NCBI GenBank assembly: GCA_029747015.1
Contig: JAKOGI010000565.1
Location: 1 to 64,000, forward strand
DNA length: 64,000 nt
Source of the DNA: Carnegiea gigantea
Lineage: Eukaryota; Streptophyta; Magnoliopsida; Caryophyllales; Cactaceae
Reading direction: 5' to 3'
The notes under the pieces were generated by a model. The model made no database searches. It was not told the origin of the DNA and was given only the letters and a program-made list of their open reading frames with translations. This document shows positions 11,471 through 21,839 of this stretch, piece by piece (within the stretch, counting starts at the first letter, position 1; each line of letters begins with the position of its first letter). The position numbers and the translations under genes were made by a program.

Positions 11471-13070
11471 CATGTAATCTACAAATACTCACTTAACGTT
11501 TGAATTGCATTTTTTACCTCTTTGAAGATGATTGCTCTCCATTTCCATTCCTTGTTTCTTGAACTTTGTCTATGGCCATGGTTTCTTAGTACAAAACCCT
11601 AGACAAAAGGCAAATGTATCTTAAACCAGAAGATTTGACAAAATAACTCCTTTAAAAGTATACTATATCAATAAACTTCATGCAATTGTACAATATTATT
11701 AGAATAATAAATTAAACACTAAAAAAAGGAGGTTCGTAAGTAAAAGATCAACGCCACGCTAAGTACATTTCTATGAAATAAGTTCAAAAGCAGAGTTCAA
11801 GTTTTACAAGTGAGTGTGAGAGCATATTTCGAATGCAAATGCACAAATTAACCAAAGATCGTGTAAAAATCGAAGAAAAAATGCATAAAAAGACAAACCG
11901 AATGTACTAAAAATCAACAGACAGAGGTATGGCACACAGAAAAAGTCAAGACTTTCACCTTCGAAATGCACAAATGATCCTGAGAAGTTAAAGGATTTCA
12001 AAGATGCTGGTTTGATTCATAAATTCAAAGTGTGAGATAAAGTCTCTTGAGAGAGAGATAGAGATAGTACGAAATAGATAGAGATAGTAAGAGAGAGGGA
12101 GAGAATAGCACAACAAGATAGGGGGCTAAGAAACTAAAGAGTATCTTGGAAAAGTTTTAAACAATAATTATGCGCTCTTTTTTAGATTCCCGTGTTTTAT
12201 TTTTTTTCGCGTTATTTGGGCAGTTATGTAAATAGAGTTGGTTGGTTATCTACCATATAATAATGAAAATATTCACAACGGGTTTTGAAATAATTTAATT
12301 GTGATTTTTTTTTGTTTTTTATTTTTTCTCTGTGTTTCATGTTGGTCTAAAAGATGAAAATATTCACTATAAAGAAAATGCATTGTATATAGCTTGAATA
12401 ATAGGTATAGTTGATTGGAAATTTGATCATTAATGAGGTATGCTTTGATCACCATTATTACTCTATCTGATCACTACACTGTGCACTGTTAATCACTCTG
12501 GTGGAAGCAACCCATTTCTACGAAGTTCTACCTGTTTCTGATGACTCTATGAATTAATCACTGATATTATTCCATTTGATCACCAAAGATACATGTAGTG
12601 ATCACGGAGTGGACATCTCAGAATGATCAGTGAGTGATGTGTAACTGGTCACTAATATTATTCCTAGTGATCACTTATCTTATACTTATTGATCACCAAT
12701 CATAACTATACTGATCATCAACAAGAACACTACTGATCATCAATCAATACTATACTGATCACCAATAAGAAAACTACTGATCACTAACAAGAACACTACT
12801 GATCACAAACAAGAACACTGTACTGATCACCAATAAGAACACTACTAATCACCAACAAGAACACTACTAATTACCAATTATAACACTAATGATCACCAAT
12901 CATACCTTTATTGATCACCAACAAGGTATTGCTCACAAAACTGAACATGTAATATGAAAAAAAACTCACCCAAAGTTTTGCAAAAATACATTTTTCAAGC
13001 AAATAGTTAATCAGTTTAGGAAAATCAAATAGTTAATCAGTTTAGCTCACCACATTAAATAATACCTATG
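10880..13070. repeat. Direct duplication of a motif-array segment
   Basis: A block of about 400 bp is present twice in the same orientation: about 10880-11335 and about 12690-13070. Both contain the ACTGATCACCAACAAGAAC-type units, then AAGGTATTGCT, ACATGTAATATG, CACCCAAAGTTTT and a repeated AAATAGTTAATCAGTTTAG before diverging. The copies bracket the ATG exon and upstream flank of the protease gene. The intervening 11600-12400 shows GA-rich DNA near 12040-12110 and no other gene. Confidence 0.75.
12425..12930 (-). repeat. TGATCA motif array upstream of the protease gene
   Basis: Closely spaced TGATCACCAA units on the plus strand, the same orientation as the arrays inside the protease gene. 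They lie about 850 bp or more upstream of its presumed ATG. Confidence 0.8.
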
Positions 13071-13579
13071 GAACCTACCACTAAACATATTAATTAATTT
13101 TATTCTTCAGTATGTGTTATTATTCATATGAATAAGTTGTGAAGAGTTACTTATAAATTTTTTATAAAATTGAGTAATTAATTTATGCCAACAAAATTAA
13201 AAATAATGTTATTGATATAAAATTAAATGTAGTACATTTCCCATATAAACAATAAATGCAGTACATTTCCTTATCCCCATCTTCTGTTCGTCTCACCAGC
13301 CCCTTCTTCTTCCCCCATCTTCTTCCATACAACAGACCCTTCTCTCTCTCTCTCTCTTTCCCATTCATCTCTCGTTCCCCTCTGTCTTTGTCTTTTCATT
13401 TTTCCTCACAGCAAGGACATCCAACCTAATCTAACTAGGAAAAAAAAAAAGAAAAGAAAAATCTCAACTAATCCTCTCAACTTTTGTAGTGAGAGAGAGA
13501 ACGAGGGTGGTAGAGAGAGAGAGAACAAGGGTAGTAGAGAGAAAAGACCCATCATGTTTCCCAGCTTCCTCAGCACCGA

Positions 13580-14007
13580 GTAGGCGGCGGAGTATGTTAG
13601 GGAAAACTTCCTTTGGTCTTTGAGGGAATCCTCTACTGTCTGACCTAGTTTGCTTCTTGAGAACCACCACGGTCTTTGCCCTAACTTCGACCTTCTCATG
13701 GCAATGCGATACACTCATAACTCCCGCATGCCCGAGATGACGCAGGCCATTTTTTATGCCATGGTGCTCAATGATGCTACGGAGCTGGAACTCTCGAGCA
13801 GGATCGCGATGGACTATATCATGTCAGCCCTATGGGAGTTGAACTAGGTTGTTATTGAGCCCTGGCTGTCGGGAATTAAGGAAAGGCTCCAGAGAGCTCA
13901 GATTCCTCGTCTCATCGACCTAATTGCCAAGCCTGTACCGGCGGGCAGCCTCGAAGAGGACTCGAAGCTGAGCGATGCTCCTCCCTCTTCGAGTGATGAG
14001 GAATAGG
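13580..14007 (+). pseudogene. Unidentified GC-richer transposon-type ORF remnant
   Basis: GC content rises sharply over its surroundings, and one plus-strand frame stays coding-like through 13650-13845 (RMPEMTQAIFYAMVLNDATE, then MDYIMSALWELN). After a TAG it continues in the same frame with VIEPWLSGIKERLQRAQIP and an acidic tail (SSSDEE) ending in TAG at about 14005. I do not recognise a named domain. The compact helical style and acidic C-terminus resemble ORFs of plant retroelements, but that is an impression. A plus-oriented TGATCA array follows directly, as behind the transposase at 1-1640. Upstream, 13070-13580 is AT-rich, then CT/GA-rich, without a recognisable gene. Confidence 0.4.
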
Positions 14008-14184
14008 CTTAGGGCTCTTTTGTATCTAGTTTCTTTTTTCATTACAATTCTTCTGTTTTTGTAATATGGTCATGTACTTATTCACAATATTAATGAGAAC
14101 TTTCCTCCGTTTCCTATGGACATGAGCCCCTTTCTAAGGTTTTTTGCATTCTACTTTGTGCAATGCACATATATTAGGCCAAAG

Positions 14185-14800
14185 GTATTAGTGATCTATA
14201 AGCATAAAATGAGTGATCACTAATTTTAATATTAGTTACCAATTCAGCCTATGCTTATAATTACATGCATCTAATTTGGGTGATCAATAGGCGTGATGTT
14301 AGTGATCAATAGGCATAAGATTAGTGATCACTGATGTTACTCTTTCCTAACATCATAGAGTTATCTCCTTTTATAATGTTGTTTACTGTCAATCATTGCT
14401 TATAATTCTATACATGTAATTTTAGTGATTAGTAGGGATATTGTTGGTGATCAATAGGCATAACATTAGTGATCACAAATGTTACTCCTTCCTAACAGCA
14501 TAGAATTATCTCCTTGTTTATTTGGTGATCAGTAGACATGTGTTTTGTGATTCGTTGGTTCCAGATAAGTGGACTTAGTGTTCAATGATTTTTTAGCTGT
14601 ATCTTAGGATCTAATCCCTTCTAATATGGTGATCAATGTGAAACACATATCTTATGATCAACAGATATAAGATTACTGAGCAAAAGATACAATATTAGTG
14701 GGCACACATATTACTCATTCTTCAGAAGTCCCTCATTGTTTACTCAATGATCACTAGATTCTTATTAATCACTAATAGCATTCTTGTTGATCATCGAATT
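14185..14800 (+). repeat. TGATCA motif array, plus-oriented (TTAGTGATCA)
   Basis: Units such as TTAGTGATCAATAGGCATA and TTGGTGATCAATAGG recur on the plus strand. This orientation is opposite to the arrays on either side (12.4-12.9 and 15.0-16.0 kb) and the same as the ORF remnant immediately upstream. Confidence 0.8.
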
Positions 14801-14954
14801 TAATATGCATAGAATTATAAGCACTAGCTGAACTAAATAACTAAATCTTATGCTTTTAGATAAGTAATAATATGATTGTTCCACACAAAAACTAAACTCT
14901 AGTCGATGGAGGGAAAAAAGGAGAGATTGAGTTCGACTGCATACTAATTTGAGT

Positions 14955-16570
14955 TGTGCTGATCACTAATTTTATAACTTTTGATCACCAATATTACTTG
15001 TAAAGATCACCAGAAAATACATCTATTAGCAAGAATATTGCTCATCACCAACACTAGATATTCTGCATATTTTTAACTCATACATTGTCACTAGTGTAAC
15101 ATGTCTATTCTTATTAATGACTATCACTTATAATATAAGCGGTGTGAAGCTCTGCAGCAGCCTCCTTCATTGCAACATTTTGGCATTCGCTTATTGCAGG
15201 CACTCTATCCGCACTAGCCTCTTGCTGGGATTATTCATGTCCAGCAGCAGCATCACAGAACAACATAAACATCGCCCTCACTTCATCTAGTATGCTGTCA
15301 AGTCCTTCATTCTGCTCGTACTTACTTGACATAGAATCCATGATACTGATAAAATTTTTATAAGCAGAAGCCAACTCCTTGGTAGGGGAAACTATCTTGC
15401 CTACATCCTTCTAAATTTTTCAAAGGAAAAAAAACAGTAAAAAGAAAAATATATATACATATAGATATGTTAGTTGATCATTAACAACATGATTATCGAT
15501 CATGTTCTAACATAATTGTGAAATTGGAAACTGATGAAGAGAAAACTAACATAAGTAACATAAGTGATCACCGAAATTGGTGTTTACTTATTTAAGATTT
15601 TCATTCACATGAGTGTGAATCAAAAATATCAAATAAGTAAACATCAATTGAAGTGATCACTAATATTTATATAATCATCACCAAAAACATGAGCGCTCAA
15701 CACTTTTTAGATAATCCAGACAAAGCCAGACGTAAAAAGTTAAGTTAGGTGATCATTGGCATGTATCTCTATTGATCACTCGTCACACAAATAGTGATTA
15801 GAAATAACAAATCTACTGATCACCAATAGGACATATTCTGGTCACAAAAACACATACACTTTGATTACTAAGAACTTTACGATTGATCACTAATGCTATT
15901 TTTGACACATACACTTTGAAAAATGGAGAGATCGACATGAACTGCATACTAATTTGATTTATAATGATCACTAATTCCACAACTTTTGATCACTGATATT
16001 ACTTCTAAAGATCACCAGCAATACCTGCATTGATCACCATGCACGGAAGGACGGGAGTAACATTGAAACAAGCAATGCAAAACCATCACTACATTAAATC
16101 AAAACATAACTAATGACACATTAATGATCACTAGAAGAAGACGAGAATGCTTTGTTTACTGCCTCAATTTCAATAGCCCTATTGTCCTGAGGAGCTTGCT
16201 GCTCAGCCTCCATTCACTGAGCAACATCCAGTGGAGGTTTGACAACACCCCTCCCAAAACCTTTGCTCCTGTACTCAGCTTTTATTCTTCTCTTGATCCT
16301 CATTAGTCCAAGTGGACATTGTTGAAAATTGTCTCTGCGCTATTCTCTCAATGAAAACAACCCTATCCAAGTACAGCATCTGTAAATACAGGAAGAGCAA
16401 CAACAACAAAAATTCCATTAGTACATGCATTTTGTAATGTACACACATATGAACAGTTGATCACTAATTAACAAGTTATTGATCACTATTAGGTCAATTC
16501 TTGATTAGTAAGACATTCTAAAGTTGCTTTTTTAAATGATCACTATGTTTCATCATATTGTTCACCAATT
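14955..16570 (-). repeat. TGATCA motif blocks around the second protease-gene copy
   Basis: Motifs at about 14955-15060, 15470-16050 and 16455-16560 are written TGATCACTAA or TGATCACCAA on the plus strand, so the TT(A/G)GTGATCA form is on the minus strand. They fill the introns between the exon remnants of the second Ulp1-associated gene copy. Confidence 0.75.
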
Positions 16571-17052
16571 TTATGAAAGGGTGAGGTTATTGTGTAGTAG
16601 AATTGACCATCAAGAAGAAGAGGGGACTATCGAAGTGCACCCTTTTCGCAGACTTGCTCTCCTTGTAATACCTCACACTGGTGATGAGCTTCTGCACTAC
16701 AAACTTGCACCAATCTAGGAATTCAATCTGATTCACATCCTTGATGTATTTGAGGATGGACTTACTGCAGCAGCAGTTCTTTGGCCTTCTGAAAAAGCAA
16801 TTCACCAAGTATATGATGAAGTTCCTCTTGAAGCTCTCACCGCCAACTTTTTTGGCCAAAATGAACTTCGGCGTGTGGGTCAGTTCTAGGGCAGCATGTT
16901 TAATTTCCCATTCCTTGAGCTAGGTAGCATGCACCTTATCATATTCTTCATCTGTTGAAGACCTGCTATTCTCTATGATTTTTGCCCTACCAATAGGCAC
17001 ACCCAGGGTCACATAAGCATCAAATGTTGTGACTATCAACCTTTAACCATCT
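15125..17052 (-). pseudogene. Second, truncated copy of the Ulp1-associated gene (N-terminal half)
   Basis: Three minus-strand exon remnants parallel the gene at 3106-11579. About 16590-17052 matches 8690-9070; shared peptides are SILKYIKDVNQI and a better-preserved FKRNFIIYLVNCFF / DWCKFVVQKLITSVRYYK. About 16120-16380 matches 8110-8335 (MLYLDRVVF). About 15125-15417 matches 6580-6865 and has an intact AG acceptor where the first copy has lost it. The pattern (FKRNF...DWCKFVV...I..YK) is typical of the region before the protease domain in plant Ulp1-family transposon proteins. The protease exons are missing, so this is a fragment. It is cut at 17052 by the Cassandra-like sequence. Confidence 0.7.
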
Positions 17053-17370
17053 AGCGTAGCTCACGATCACAGGTCAGCTCTGATACCATCTGTAACACCC
17101 CAAGTATAGCTTAAAAGGAACGGAGTGACTACTTATATCACCAAATGTGTACCTTTCTTTTCGGAAATCCCACTCCTAAGAACTCCACAGTTAAGCGTGC
17201 TTGCTGTGGGAGCAACCTCACAATGGGTGACCTTCTGGGAAGTCTCCTAGGTAGCGTGTGAGCGAGAAAAAAGCACACCGGAAAGATTTGTGGTGATTTG
17301 TGGGGTCAGTCAATGATCCTTGAAGCCGTTCCTAGTAACTGTTTGCAGCTCGAGAGGGGGTCGGGGCATT

Positions 17371-17373
<3 letters not shown>
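17053..17373 (-). mobile_element. Cassandra-like TRIM: one LTR plus primer-binding site
   Basis: Positions 17091-17373 (283 bp) start TGTAACACCCC and end GGGGCATTACA, giving TG...CA termini. Just outside the left end, 17077-17088 is the reverse complement of TGGTATCAGAGC, the usual initiator-Met tRNA primer-binding site. It lies 2 bp from the LTR, which sets the element on the minus strand. Only about 36 bp of internal sequence remain before the broken protease exon resumes at 17052. The LTR contains a 5S rRNA-like segment, the hallmark of Cassandra TRIMs. The second LTR is absent. Confidence 0.75.
17175..17262 (+). other. 5S rRNA-derived segment (not a functional rRNA gene)
   Basis: It contains AACTCCACAGTTAAGCGTGC (A-box region) and AATGGGTGACCTTCTGGGAA (C-box region) at roughly the spacing of plant 5S rRNA internal promoters. 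The first third of a 5S gene is not recognisable. It is read on the plus strand, opposite to the orientation implied by the primer-binding site. Confidence 0.75.
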
Positions 17374-17409
<36 letters not shown>

Positions 17410-17468
17410 ATATATATATATATTTATATATTATATATATTACACACACACACACACCCCCCCAATGC

Positions 17469-17503
<35 letters not shown>

Positions 17504-17581
17504 TACTTACATAGAGAGAGAGATACATACACATATACATACATATTATATATATGTATACATATATATATATATACACGT

Positions 17582-17667
<86 letters not shown>

Positions 17668-17757
17668 TATATATATATACACATATACATATACATATAC
17701 ATATCATATATGTGTGTGTTGTGTGTGTGTGGTGTGGTGTGTGTGGTGTGTAAATAC

Positions 17758-17802
<45 letters not shown>

Positions 17803-17842
17803 TACACATACATATTTATATGTACATACATATATATATGTG

Positions 17843-17892
<50 letters not shown>

Positions 17893-17932
17893 ATACACAC
17901 ATACAAACACACACACATGCACACATATATAT
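17374..17932. repeat. Compound microsatellite (TA/CA/TG)
   Basis: Uninterrupted low-complexity DNA: long TA runs, CA runs (near 17441 and 17481), TATACA/CATATA blocks, a TGTGTG/GTGTGGTG block near 17710-17750 and a pure TG run near 17845-17890. Long open frames on both strands are artefacts of dinucleotide repeats. It starts at the base after the Cassandra-like LTR. Confidence 0.97.
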
Positions 17933-18159
17933 GAAATTTGAACATTTGATTCCCACTATTTTGACTCAACTCTTCCACCCATGAAGGGTACATTAGGCCC
18001 ATGTCGCAAACGTTGCCTCACATAAGTTGAGTGCAATGCTGCCCATCTACACATACTACTTTAACTGTAATGAAGTGCAACTGTATCTATAGTAAGTTAA
18101 CAGCACACACTTTCATACGTTATTAAACTTGTAATGCAAATAACAAGAACAATTGTTTA

Positions 18160-19170
18160 CGCAGGTGCTTCCATAATTGGATCACAATGGGACATACTAA
18201 TGTCGTCTAAAGATGTGGATAAGATTGTTGAAGGGAAACTTCCAGATTGGTTTTAACAAAATGTGTGTGCTTACTTACCCTAACCATATACTTCAAATAA
18301 TGTCATTAATTTTGACATTGTAAAAATTATCATGCAGCCAAAGTTATTTAGTAGTTTGCATAGGGTATAGGTTCGTTTTTGATATACATTCAATGATGAA
18401 AGGCAGTCATGGTTACAACAAATGCCTGAGGGACTAATGAATATTGTGCATGCATTCAGGCGTTATAAAGTGTGTGGCATAAGATTTCATACTAGAACAA
18501 GAACTATGAAGAAGAAGACCTACTCATGCGTGTTGCAGTAAAAGGGACAGCGGAAGGAGATGAGAGCAGGGTCGATTACTATAAAGTGCTTGAGGAAGTT
18601 CTCCAAGTGAAGTACCCAGGGGAGCCTATAAAACTACGCTTACTATTTCGGTGTGAATGGTACGATCCATTGAATCCTCAGGGCACACGATACTCCAAGT
18701 TGAACTGTACATATGAAATTAAAACCTAACAAAGATATGGGAAGTATGATCCTTTCATTATTGCAGATATTGCGTTTCAAATGTTTTACATCCCATACCC
18801 ATAGGGTGCTCCCTATAAATCAAATTAGTGAGTTGCTTTGATAAATAAGCCCAGATAATATCAAAACATGCAAGGTGAAGCTATTAAAGTGAAACCTATC
18901 TTCCAAGAAGAGGGGATGGCATCAACCTCTCGCATTTCAGAAACCTTGCCACAAGTTTTAGTTGACATATCTAGGGCCATGGATGAAGTGCAAGTGGTTG
19001 ATGTGGAATCATCAGAAAAAGAATAATCTAATGATGTACACGAGTTTAAAGAAGAGTGGGATGATGCAAAAATAGATACTGAAAATGATGATGATGAAAT
19101 GCAGTACCAGTTGAACAATGACAATGACGATATAGATGACGATGAGGATAGGGATCAAGATGATGAGTGA
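18160..19170 (+). pseudogene. CACTA (En/Spm) TNP2-type transposase, C-terminal remnant
   Basis: Plus-strand peptides match the C-terminal region of CACTA TNP2 transposases. AFRRYKVCGIRFHTR lies near 18450-18500. DYYKVLEEVLQVKYPG and LLFRCEWYDP lie at 18565-18670 (DUF4216-type). YGKYDPFIIADIAFQMFYIPYP lies near 18735-18800, in two runs split by a stop. An acidic tail ends in TGA near 19170. Frame changes and stops (near 18540, 18728, 19024) show it is not functional. The catalytic N-terminal part is absent; upstream is the microsatellite. Confidence 0.75.
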
Positions 19171-19389
19171 CAAATTTTATTTAATACATCCTAGTTAGGT
19201 TTTCTATCTATGCATCTGTAAGAAAGTGCCTCATGTAACTTTTATGCAATTATCAAATCATGTACTTTATACAACTTTACCTATGAAGATTCATGATGTA
19301 TGAAATCATTGTTATACTGTATTTGTACTACAGGTCGCAATTATATTGTGTTTATTATTTTACATTATAATATTAAATGGTTTTCTATG

Positions 19390-21633
19390 TCAAAGATGTC
19401 AGATAGGGATAAACAGCGTAGAGGATGGGGACGACTGTCTGATGTGGGCAGTCATTCACAGGATGACGTGAAGGGGGAGCGCACATATGGTTCCCCTGTT
19501 AAAGTCCCTCCTCAAGAGGCAGATAGTATGTCCTTCATATCTGCCCCGCAGTATGATCTATGTTTGAACTTCCCCTTCTTTGACCCCTAGCAGGTGCCAG
19601 CCCACAACCAAGATGCAAGTTTATAACCATCACATGCTGGTGACACCTCAAGGGTGGGAGGCGTAAGCCCTGCATTTTAGAGTACTATTGGCCTAATGAT
19701 GCCATGCAACCCAAATTCAGTTATGAGCCTTCTAAGATCCATGCAACAAAGCTAATCGTTGCTTTACCCTACTCTATAGTAGCCTGTGCAACGTACTACA
19801 CAGCTTCATATACAGCCTTCTCCACAGCAATCTGTGCAGCATGTCGGAGGGCGTACTGTGCCAGCAACTAAGCATGAGATCGCTACTAGGGACAAGATTC
19901 TCATAGAGCCAGAAGGTGACACATACATGCTTTACTCTCTTCCACTAAATATCAAATGCTAAAAGTAGTAATTCAATGTTACTAGTACTTTGTTGCTTCT
20001 TATAATATGTGTATATCTTACTCTGTTGTAGGTTTAAGCCCCTACAAAGGAGTCCCCAAACATATTGGTGAGATTATCAAGGGGAAGTATCCAGGAGCTC
20101 CGCCAACTTGGGAAGAAGCCCCCATTTAGCAATGCGATTTTTAGTTCACTGAGTTCAAGGTTTGTGCTCTTTTAACTGATTTGCATAACCTATTATTATT
20201 TATTTCCATCAAAAATTAATCATGTGTATTATACACTCCTGAACTTATTGCATGTGTTAATATTATATGCTAATTACAAACATTGTAACTATATTTCATT
20301 GTAATTATTCAAGTTATCAGCTTAGGAAGTATCAAACATTACTCATTTCATCTTCTAAGGATGTATGCATGTAATTTTTTGATTCATGGAAACCTCTTGT
20401 TACATATAACACAAGCATTGTACTAGTCATCATCCCAAATGTGCAGAAAACTACATGTTTAATTGTTTTTTACAGAAATACTACTATTGGTTGCCTCAGC
20501 ATGACCGACAAGTGCATAGAAATTTTGAAATTAGAGGGGCGAAACAACTGGAGAACTAGTTCACTTATGCACGTAAGTTGGGCAAGGCACCTGACTTTGT
20601 ATCCCTAGACAACTGGGCACACTTCCAAAAGTAATAGGAAGGCCCTAATTTCCAGAAGTTAAGCGCCTAGAACAAGAAAAACCGCAACAGTGATCCTGAA
20701 GGTACGGGTCCGTCCTGGCATAGGTAGGGCGATCCCAATAACTAAGTGCCGCAGACGCATGGTAATAATTTCAATATTTAAGCAATGCTGCTTCTTCTTC
20801 ATATATTATTAATTATAATACATTGTACTTGCATTCTATTCAATCGGTCACAGTTCAGAGGGAACCAACAATCGATGAATTCTACAAGGACACCCACCAG
20901 CACAAGACAAAGGATAAGTATGGCAATTGGGTGTGTAAAAAATCGGGGTTGAGATTGGTAAGATCGAATTCAAATTATGGCAAGATGAGTTTTCAATTAA
21001 AAGATGGGTCCGGATTAACAGATCTTCTATTTCAAACTTCAAATGATTATGTGTGCATATGTAGGAGGAGCACACAAAGAGACGGCAAGAGTACAGGACC
21101 TCCCAAGCCTCCACCGATGACAGTTCCCAAAGCCCTCCACTCTTTGAGCACGACATTTGGGTTCAAGGAAATCTCACTAGCAAGGGTCGCTTGTATGGCT
21201 TTGGTGCTACGAGAGTTGTGATAAAGCGGCAGTCTCGCCTATTAGTTTCTACTTGTTCCTCCTCTGTCAACAACTATGATGCACGCGAAATGGCAACAAG
21301 GTTAAATGATAGTATGAGTAAAGCAGTGGAGGATGCTCGCCAAGAAGAGTTTCGTAAACAGTTGAGGAGGAAGTGAGGGCGAAGCTCATTGTAGAATTCA
21401 ACAATCAATGGCCTGAGAAGGAAGCTAAAATTCAAAATGACCTAACTCAAGAAAAAGTTGCGAGGCAGTGAGACAAGAAAAAGGTTAAGCGCAAAATGAG
21501 CAAGATGTGGAGGTTCTTCAAAAGTCAACAAGCAGGGTCCTCAACGACACCTCCAGATATGAGTCCTTCAGAAGATGATGATGAGGATGATGTTGATGAG
21601 GTGGACATAATAGGTGATAACTCTCATAAGTAG
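19390..21633 (+). pseudogene. CACTA-associated Transposase_24 (Ptta/En-Spm)-like gene, decayed
   Basis: Plus-strand exon-like pieces are separated by probable introns: 19390-19914 (SDRDKQRRGWGRLSDVG; Gln/Pro-rich later); 20034-20160 (YKGVPKHIGEIIKGKYPG, TWEEAP); 20476-20760 (KYYYWLPQHDRQVHRNFEI, YARKLG, then LSA and NKKNRNSDPEGTGPS after stops); 20851-21370 (REPTIDEFYKDTHQHKT; MATRLNDSMSKAVEDAR); and 21370-21633 (a coiled-coil-like basic stretch and an acidic end, EDDDEDDVDEVD). The order fits the accessory protein of plant CACTA elements. Several in-frame stops and one frame change make it a pseudogene. Confidence 0.65.
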
Positions 21634-21839
21634 TTACATTTATATCATATTTGTCCTTGGTGTATTCTTGTGTTCTAGGATGTTATTAAGTACTTTCACT
21701 ATGTTTGTTATGTTTCTTGAACTCATGTTGAAACTATTCTCGTACTTTTAAAACAATTCCAATGCTACTGTATTTTATTAATTTTATAATTACATTATGT
21801 TACTAATTTTAGTGAATTTGTTTGCTGACGTCTTTCGGC

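Larger units (their letters stand above)
3106..11579 (-). pseudogene. Transposon-borne Ulp1-like (C48) protease gene, multi-exon, decayed
   Basis: Read on the minus strand, exons can be followed from an ATG at 11579 (short exon 11518-11579, MAIDKVQETRNG..., GT donor) to a TAG at 3106. Approximate order: 9140-10370 (Lys/Glu-rich, nuclear-localisation-like, starting NVTLDSKESEMSDDKRRG); 8690-9137 (FSKWLVKSFDP, FDVSATLGVPLG, KSILKYVKDVSQI); 8110-8335; 7590-7745; 5408-6865; then the protease exons 3106-4378. The middle pattern is that of the N-terminal region in plant Ulp1-associated transposon proteins. Stops are scattered through most exons and some splice sites are lost (5408, 6865), so the gene is dead here. 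Introns are filled with TGATCA-motif DNA. ULP1-like genes carried by MULEs (Kaonashi type) are known in plants; carriage by this element is inferred from the position next to a FAR1-like transposase. Confidence 0.75.

Noticed and set aside
1747..16570. CRISPR-like or origin-type array made of TGATCA repeats
   Set aside because: Spacing is irregular, there are no constant-length spacers, and the sequence is a plant nuclear genome.
17175..17262. Functional 5S rRNA gene
   Set aside because: The first part of 5S is missing and the segment sits inside an LTR with TG...CA ends and an adjacent primer-binding site.
17298..18002. Long open frames on both strands made of Tyr/Ile/Thr/His/Val/Cys
   Set aside because: They are translations of TA, CA and TG dinucleotide runs, not genes.
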